From contig UQFC01000124.1 of assembly GCA_900540335.1 (NCBI GenBank), positions 1-6,572 of the forward strand: 6,572 nt of DNA, given 5' to 3'. This document shows positions 1-3,806 of the stretch, in pieces. Position numbers and translations under genes: made by a program. The notes under the pieces were generated by a model, which saw only the letters and a program-made list of their open reading frames with translations, had not been told where the DNA came from and did no database searches. This DNA comes from an uncultured Clostridium sp. Its GTDB lineage: Bacteria; Bacillota; Clostridia; Lachnospirales; Lachnospiraceae. Within the stretch, counting starts at the first letter, position 1; every line of letters starts with the position of its first letter.

Positions 1-1110
1 ATCCGCTTCCAGATCAATCACATCCGGATGGGTCAGACGGCGGATGGAGCTGATCACCTGCTGCTCCTTGCCTTCAAACTCTTCCTGATGCACAAATACG
101 GTCATGGTGTCAATACCAGATGGCATATGCTCGATCGAAATTCCGTTTTCCTCAAATGCCTGTAATGCTTTACGACAGAAGCCGACTTCGGAATTCATCA
201 TATCTTTGTCAATGCTTACTGCGACAAATCCTTTTTTACCGGCAATACCGGTAATCGTGTATTCCGGTTTCTGGCAGGTACTCTCTACGATCAGGGTTCC
301 CTCTGCCTCCGGATCATTGGTATTGCGGATATTGATCGGAATTCCCTCTTTTCTGACCGGGAAAATCGCATCCTCGTGAAGAACGCTTGCACCCATGTAG
401 GACAGCTCGCGCAGCTCCTTGTATGTAATCGTCTCAATGACCTCAGGATTCTCAACAATCCGGGGATCTGTTACCAGGAAGCCTGATACGTCAGTCCAGT
501 TTTCATACAGATCTGCATGAATCGCTCTGGCTACAATAGATCCTGTCACATCGGAACCGCCTCTGGAAAAGGTCTTAATCGAACCGTCGTGCTTTGAACC
601 ATAAAAGCCGGGAATTACCGCTCTGTCTACGTGTTCAAGACGCTCTGCCAGTTCCTGGTTGGTTAAATCCGCCTCAAAATTGCCCTTATCGTCAAAGAAA
701 ATCACCTCAGCCGCATCGATAAATTCGTATCCCAGATAGTTCGCCATCACAATACCGTTCAGGTACTCTCCCCGGGATGCCGCATAATCGCGGCCTGCGC
801 CGCCAAGAAAGTTTTCTTCAATTCTCTCAAACTCGTGATCCAGATTCAGATTTAAATCCAGACCGTTAATAATTTCGTGGTACCGATCCTTAATTTTATT
901 CAGAAGCTTTTTATAGCTTCCGCCGGTAGAAGCCGCATCATAGCAGGCATACAGCATGTCTGTCACTTTTTCATCCTTGCTGCTGCGTTTTCCGGGCGCA
1001 GAAGGAATCACATAGCGTCTTGCTTTATCCGAACGAATAATATCTCCTACTTTTTTGAACTGACGGGCACTCGCCAGAGAGCTTCCGCCAAACTTAACTA
1101 CCTTTTTCAT
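1..1110 (-). CDS. lysC: Aspartate kinase (aspartokinase, YclM/ThrD-like), 3' end cut by window
   Basis: Phosphorylates L-aspartate with ATP to 4-phospho-L-aspartate, the first step towards lysine/diaminopimelate, threonine and methionine; cytoplasmic. The window holds 370 codons from the ATG and no stop. The N-terminal amino-acid-kinase domain opens with KFGGSSLASA (residues 6-15); FSRGGSDVTG (181-190), DLYENWTDVSGF (200-211) and TDPR (215-218) are the substrate and nucleotide-binding signatures, followed by ELRELSYMGASVLH (232-245). From about residue 285 an ACT regulatory domain begins (ITGIAGKKGFVAVSI, then MPSGIDTMTVF at 329-339). Remembered YclM/ThrD-type sequences match along the whole length and are about 450 aa, so roughly 70-80 C-terminal residues, including the rest of the ACT pair, should lie left of the window. 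The start is fixed by the family N-terminus and a good GAGGAGAG ribosome site 8 nt upstream. The ACT region implies feedback control by lysine and/or threonine; which one cannot be read here. The symbol is the generic one for this family; a homoserine-dehydrogenase fusion is unlikely but not excluded. Confidence 0.95.
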   Translation of the reverse strand, partial: MKKVVKFGGSSLASARQFKKVGDIIRSDKARRYVIPSAPGKRSSKDEKVTDMLYACYDAASTGGSYKKLLNKIKDRYHEIINGLDLNLNLDHEFERIEENFLGGAGRDYAASRGEYLNGIVMANYLGYEFIDAAEVIFFDDKGNFEADLTNQELAERLEHVDRAVIPGFYGSKHDGSIKTFSRGGSDVTGSIVARAIHADLYENWTDVSGFLVTDPRIVENPEVIETITYKELRELSYMGASVLHEDAIFPVRKEGIPINIRNTNDPEAEGTLIVESTCQKPEYTITGIAGKKGFVAVSIDKDMMNSEVGFCRKALQAFEENGISIEHMPSGIDTMTVFVHQEEFEGKEQQVISSIRRLTHPDVIDLEAD

Positions 1111-1118
1111 AATCGGTT

Positions 1119-1126
1119 CTCTCCTC
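1119..1126 (-). promoter_or_regulatory. Ribosome binding site of the aspartate kinase
   Basis: The minus strand reads GAGGAGAG, 8 nt before the ATG at 1110. It is a strong match to the Shine-Dalgarno sequence and supports this start. It lies immediately next to the inverted repeat at 1127-1153. Confidence 0.85.
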
Positions 1127-1153
1127 GTATGATTTTGTTACGGAAAATCATAC
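1127..1153. promoter_or_regulatory. Perfect 10-bp inverted repeat over the -10 and start site, putative operator
   Basis: On the plus strand GTATGATTTT (1127-1136) and AAAATCATAC (1144-1153) are exact reverse complements with a 7-nt spacer. The right arm contains the whole -10 hexamer (1147-1152) and the centre falls on the predicted start site near 1140. A dimeric repressor bound here would block RNA polymerase, so an operator is the simplest reading. As RNA, only part of it would be present in the transcript from this promoter, which argues against a leader hairpin. The regulator is not identifiable from this window. Confidence 0.6.
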
Positions 1154-1175
1154 TTGAATTAGGGTCCTATGTCAA
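1147..1175 (-). promoter_or_regulatory. Sigma-A promoter of the aspartate kinase gene
   Basis: On the minus strand TTGACA (1175-1170) is separated by exactly 17 nt from TATGAT (1152-1147): a perfect -35 hexamer, optimal spacing and a -10 with one mismatch to TATAAT. Transcription should start near 1140, giving a leader of only about 30 nt before the ATG. That is too short for a lysine riboswitch or T-box, so control at this promoter would have to be by a protein or by the enzyme's own feedback. Confidence 0.85.
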
Positions 1176-1182
1176 GATCCTG

Positions 1183-1223
1183 AAAAAGAAAACTGCCTGA
1201 AATTTTTAAAAAATTCAGACAGT
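1183..1223 (-). terminator. Intrinsic terminator of the GNAT gene, overlapping its stop codon
   Basis: On the minus strand ACTGTCTGAA (1223-1214) pairs with TTCAGGCAGT (1201-1192), with one G-U pair; the interior T-run and A-run can extend the stem beyond a mismatch. The stem is followed by the T-rich tail TTTTCTTTTT (1192-1183). The GNAT stop codon (1217-1215) lies within the left arm, so the hairpin starts inside the coding region. It ends just 7 nt before the -35 element of the aspartate kinase promoter and insulates the two units. Confidence 0.8.
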
Positions 1224-1724
1224 CCACTGATAGACATATTCTTGTGCGTCTTCTTTCCGCCGCTCATAAATCCGGGGTCTCTGACGGATTTTCGTCATTC
1301 CCAGCTTCTCCATCATCCTTGCAGAAGCCGTATTTCTGGTATCACAGCAGGAGATACAGGAAGAAATCCCCAGTTCTTCCGTCATAAACCGAAGAACTGC
1401 CTCCGCTGCTTCCGTTCCATAGCCATGGCCCCAGTAGTTACGGTTTAAAATCCAGCCGATTTCCACGCCATCGGCCTCCTCCAGCCAGAGAGAGACTGTT
1501 CCAATCATCTCTCCGGCCAGAATCACCGCGAATTCATAGGTAATCTGATCCTCTGATTCCCACTGAGAAGCGGTTTCTTCCACGTAGGAAACCGCTTCCT
1601 GTTCCGTTTTCGGATAATATACCATGTATTCTGCATTGCTCCGGTCACAGGCATAGGCCAGAACCGCGCCCAGATCCATTCTGCTTATGGGGCGAAGGCA
1701 CAGACGCTTTGTTTTCAGTTCCAT
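1215..1724 (-). CDS. GNAT-family N-acetyltransferase, RimJ/RimL type
   Basis: Predicted cytoplasmic acetyl-CoA-dependent N-acetyltransferase of 169 aa, the normal length for the RimJ/RimL-like (Acetyltransf_3) branch of the GNAT superfamily. The protein starts with the typical LKTKRLCLRPIS (residues 3-14). Motif A, the acetyl-CoA pyrophosphate loop, is visible as EIGWILNRNYWGHGYGTEA (88-106), with the Q/RxxGxG/A-like core WGHGYGT. The C-terminal motif NTASARMMEKLGM (131-143) is the conserved N-x-x-S-x-R segment of this branch. Substrate cannot be predicted: relatives acetylate ribosomal protein N-termini, antibiotics or small metabolites. The gene starts 39 nt after the stop of the upstream secreted protein with no terminator or clear promoter between, so it is probably second in a two-gene transcript. 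Its ribosome site is weak. No signal peptide or membrane segment is seen. Confidence 0.92.
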   Translation of the reverse strand: MELKTKRLCLRPISRMDLGAVLAYACDRSNAEYMVYYPKTEQEAVSYVEETASQWESEDQITYEFAVILAGEMIGTVSLWLEEADGVEIGWILNRNYWGHGYGTEAAEAVLRFMTEELGISSCISCCDTRNTASARMMEKLGMTKIRQRPRIYERRKEDAQEYVYQWTV

Positions 1725-1728
1725 AGGG

Positions 1729-1735
1729 CCACCCC
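1729..1735 (-). promoter_or_regulatory. Weak ribosome binding site of the GNAT gene
   Basis: The minus strand reads GGGGTGG ending 4 nt before the ATG, a poor match to GGAGG with short spacing. A small GGG/CCC pairing can form between it and the bases next to the start codon. No better start is available, since the family N-terminus (ELKTKRLCLRP) begins right at this ATG. Low translation or coupling to the upstream gene is an inference. Confidence 0.4.
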
Positions 1736-1763
1736 GCTCTCTTTCTTTTTCTGGAGCTCTCTT

Positions 1764-3518
1764 TTATTTTTCCTGGCTTTTCCACTTAAAATCAGGAATC
1801 ACATCACTCCATTTTTCAATTCCAATATATTTTTTGTACTTTTCTGTTGTTTCCAGCGTCCTCTTTCTGTCATCTATATTCTTGTATACTGTCCATGACT
1901 GCTTTCTCATGGTAGGAACAATATCATTGGGCTTGCTCAGATCACAGGACCAGAGGCCGAAGCTGCAGGAGGCCGCCACCTCAGACGGAGCATCCACCTG
2001 ACGGCTCATAATAAAGGCATCAATCAGAGGATTGCTGTCCGCCAGATAATAGGCATAGGCAATTGCTGCAGCCTGAAGCTCTTCTACCTCTCCGCGGCTA
2101 TGACTCTGCGAGGTAAAGCCCTGCTCTGATAAAATCACATGGCGCGGATTTCCGTTTCTCATCAGAAACTGCGGCTGCTGGAGATAATCAGTCAGCACCT
2201 TCAGGTTAATCATATTGACAACCGGAGAGGAAGCATCATTTTTAATCAGCCCCGTCTCAGCGTCATTCCAGAATTCCGGCTCCACCATGGGAATGGAATA
2301 GGGATGGTACGCCAGTTCCCAGTCCATAGGGCCTCCCGGAACTACCATGCTGTTAAAAGTATCCAGAACATCCTTTGCATTGTATTTCAAACGTCCATCC
2401 GCCTCATGCAGCCAGTTATAATCTGTGGAAAAGAACACCCGGCTGGTACTGCTGGTGCTGCGGATCGCTGTATAAAATACGCGGAATGCCCGCACATACT
2501 CCTCCATATACTGCTCCAGGCTCATCGGTCCCATATAATTCCAAAGCTGGTTGTTAATCTCATTTCCAATCACCCAGTTGGAAACACGGCCGTAGGGAGA
2601 CTGAAGGCTGCTGTATCTCTCTGTCAAAAAGGCCGCTATCGCCTTTAAGGTTTCAAAGCCTTCCTCCGTAGCCACATGGAATCCATAGTAATTGGCTGTG
2701 CCTGCCGGCTGCCTCTTTACCCCCGGATAATAAAGCTGGGGCGTTGCACTGTTCCAGTCATTTAAAAGAACTGCTGTTACAGTCATGTTTTTTTCTGACA
2801 TTCTCCGTATGGTGTCATCATACACAGCCAGCACATCACTGCTGAAATGGTAGGTTTTTCCATCATAAGTATAATCAATGCCGCTGCCCAGGATGTGGCT
2901 GAAGGGAATATTGACAATCACATGGTTTACCCCCAGCTCAAAAGCATCGGCAATCATGGACTGAGTAGTTTGAATAAGCAGTCCTTTTTTTGTCTGTCCT
3001 GTCTTGTAGGGCTCTGTATACCTGGACAGAACCTCAGGATTTGTCACATAAACCTCATTGCTGACCTGGGTATACTCCTCGCCGTCATAAACCGCCACAA
3101 CAAAGCTGGAATACAGGCGATCCGACTGCGTTCCATGATTTAAGGGAATCGAAAAATGCAGGGCATCTCCCTTGGTAATCCATGCAGCATAATCGGTACG
3201 TCCCTTCAAATCACGCTGGTACGGCTTCTGCTCAAATAAATATAAATAATTATCGTAATAGGCGGGATCAGAAAAGCTTCCCTCCATCTGTCCATCTATC
3301 ACAATCTGATCGCCGGAAATGGCGCACTCATAAATGTGTGCAAATTCTGTCGGCGCCGGTTTTTCCGGTACTGCTGTTTCTGCCGTCGTCTCTGCCGTTG
3401 TCTCTGCTGTCTGTCCATTATCAGTACTGGCTTTTGCAGACAAAACTCCTGCGCCGGAAACACCGGCCAGAACAGCCGCTGCACAGCACAAGGATAAGAA
3501 TCGCGTAATTTTATTCAT
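1764..3518 (-). CDS. Secreted DUF5722-like TIM-barrel protein, putative glycoside hydrolase
   Basis: Exported 584-aa protein of unknown substrate. Residues 1-30 form a type I signal peptide: basic MNKITRF, a hydrophobic core to about residue 27, and an AKA|S cleavage site; no lipobox, LPXTG or C-terminal anchor is seen, so it is probably released or loosely wall-bound. A Thr/Glu/Ala/Pro-rich linker (36-57) follows, then a beta-rich domain (about 58-165) and a TIM-barrel-like domain (about 175-550). The barrel shows hallmarks of clan GH-A: WVIGNEINN (315-323), where N319-E320 is the usual Asn-Glu acid/base pair at strand 4; AYHPYS (403-408); and VILSEQGF (461-468), where E465 sits where the strand-7 nucleophile is expected. 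The overall sequence resembles the uncharacterised DUF5722 family common in Lachnospiraceae; that assignment is from recognition, not a search. A GGAGG site 6 nt before the ATG fixes the start. It has its own promoter and is probably cotranscribed with the downstream GNAT gene. Hydrolase activity is inferred only from the motif pattern. Confidence 0.8.
   Translation of the reverse strand: MNKITRFLSLCCAAAVLAGVSGAGVLSAKASTDNGQTAETTAETTAETAVPEKPAPTEFAHIYECAISGDQIVIDGQMEGSFSDPAYYDNYLYLFEQKPYQRDLKGRTDYAAWITKGDALHFSIPLNHGTQSDRLYSSFVVAVYDGEEYTQVSNEVYVTNPEVLSRYTEPYKTGQTKKGLLIQTTQSMIADAFELGVNHVIVNIPFSHILGSGIDYTYDGKTYHFSSDVLAVYDDTIRRMSEKNMTVTAVLLNDWNSATPQLYYPGVKRQPAGTANYYGFHVATEEGFETLKAIAAFLTERYSSLQSPYGRVSNWVIGNEINNQLWNYMGPMSLEQYMEEYVRAFRVFYTAIRSTSSTSRVFFSTDYNWLHEADGRLKYNAKDVLDTFNSMVVPGGPMDWELAYHPYSIPMVEPEFWNDAETGLIKNDASSPVVNMINLKVLTDYLQQPQFLMRNGNPRHVILSEQGFTSQSHSRGEVEELQAAAIAYAYYLADSNPLIDAFIMSRQVDAPSEVAASCSFGLWSCDLSKPNDIVPTMRKQSWTVYKNIDDRKRTLETTEKYKKYIGIEKWSDVIPDFKWKSQEK
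3372..3407 (-). repeat. Three imperfect 12-bp tandem units encoding the AETT linker
   Basis: Minus-strand units GCAGAGACAACG (3407-3396), GCAGAGACGACG (3395-3384) and GCAGAAACAGCA (3383-3372) encode AETT-AETT-AETA (residues 38-49) just after the signal peptide. The low-complexity linker probably tethers the mature domain away from the cell surface and is a candidate for copy-number variation between strains without frameshift. Confidence 0.75.
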
Positions 3519-3524
3519 ATTATG

Positions 3525-3529
3525 CCTCC
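3525..3529 (-). promoter_or_regulatory. Ribosome binding site of the DUF5722-like gene
   Basis: Minus-strand GGAGG lies 6 nt before the ATG at 3518 and is a full match to the Shine-Dalgarno core, supporting this start, which also begins the signal peptide. Confidence 0.85.
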
Positions 3530-3544
3530 GTTTTCTGTCCTATT

Positions 3545-3562
3545 ACTGAATCGTAATTCAGT
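3545..3562. promoter_or_regulatory. Perfect 7-bp inverted repeat at the predicted start site
   Basis: ACTGAAT (3545-3551), spacer CGTA, ATTCAGT (3556-3562). It begins 4 bp downstream of the -10 hexamer and covers the predicted start near 3559. It could be a repressor operator or, since most of it is transcribed, a small 5' hairpin that protects the mRNA. The sequence does not decide between them. Confidence 0.45.
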
Positions 3563-3565
3563 TAA

Positions 3566-3593
3566 ATAATATCATTTTATCCAGAGACTTCAA
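3566..3593 (-). promoter_or_regulatory. Sigma-A promoter of the DUF5722-like/GNAT unit
   Basis: The minus strand carries TTGAAG (3593-3588), a 16-nt spacer and TATTAT (3571-3566). The -10 is preceded by TGA, giving an extended TGnTATTAT element that compensates for the weaker -35. The predicted start near 3559 gives a leader of about 40 nt. Confidence 0.65.
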
Positions 3594-3728
3594 GAACGAT
3601 TCTCTTAATTTGCCTTACATTTTTCTTTCGCTTTTTTAAAAACAAACAGCACAACTCCTCACACTCTCTTCGCCGTGCTGCTTCCTCGATTCCGCTTCGC
3701 TTCATCTCGGTCGCGGGCTTCGCCCTAT
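3594..3728. other. Intergenic stretch with small inverted repeats, possible dispersed element
   Basis: Between the purL terminator and the DUF5722-like promoter. The left part is A/T-rich (T-runs and A-runs near 3619-3646). The right part (about 3661-3728) is richer in GC with repeated CTTCGC/GCTTC words. Inverted repeats seen: CAGCAC (3647-3652) with GTGCTG (3675-3680), and GGGC-TTC-GCCC (3715-3725). A minus-strand frame stays open across it and the neighbouring terminator (75 codons from 3804) but has no ribosome site. No convincing gene was found. Confidence 0.4.
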
Positions 3729-3793
3729 GACAAAAAGCCCCCTGGCTTTCCCTTTTGTGCAAGCACAACGGGAGCGCCAGGGGGCTTTTTGTC
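3729..3793. terminator. Strong, symmetric (potentially bidirectional) terminator after purL
   Basis: GACAAAAAGCCCCCTGGC (3729-3746) and its exact reverse complement (3776-3793) form an 18-bp perfect stem. The 29-nt loop is itself structured: CCC (3750-3752) with GGG (3770-3772), and TTGTGC (3755-3760) with GCACAA (3763-3768). The GC-rich core is followed by TTTTT on either strand, so it can terminate transcription both ways; its main role is to end purL, whose stop codon is 13 nt away. The stem is longer than a typical intrinsic terminator. Confidence 0.9.
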
Positions 3794-3806
3794 GCACGGC
3801 TCATGC

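Noticed and set aside
104..379. Plus-strand open frame of 91 codons near the left edge
   Set aside because: It is antisense to the aspartate kinase, which matches its family continuously across this stretch.
1111..1214. Lysine riboswitch or T-box ahead of the aspartate kinase
   Set aside because: The gap is only 104 nt, is filled by the GNAT terminator, promoter and operator-like palindrome, and leaves a leader of about 30 nt.
2139..2648. 169-codon plus-strand open frame
   Set aside because: It is antisense to the barrel domain of the secreted protein, whose minus-strand frame is supported by signal peptide, motifs and ribosome site.
3508..3518. Lipoprotein signal in the secreted protein (LSLC at residues 8-11)
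   Set aside because: The residue before Cys is Leu rather than Gly, Ala or Ser and the Cys falls inside the hydrophobic core; an AKA|S type I cleavage site fits better.
3577..3804. 75-codon minus-strand open frame between purL and the secreted-protein promoter
   Set aside because: It starts 2 nt after the purL stop without a ribosome site, reads straight through the 18-bp terminator stem and loop, and then overlaps the promoter of the next gene. It is better explained as an open frame over a terminator and repeat-like block than as a gene.
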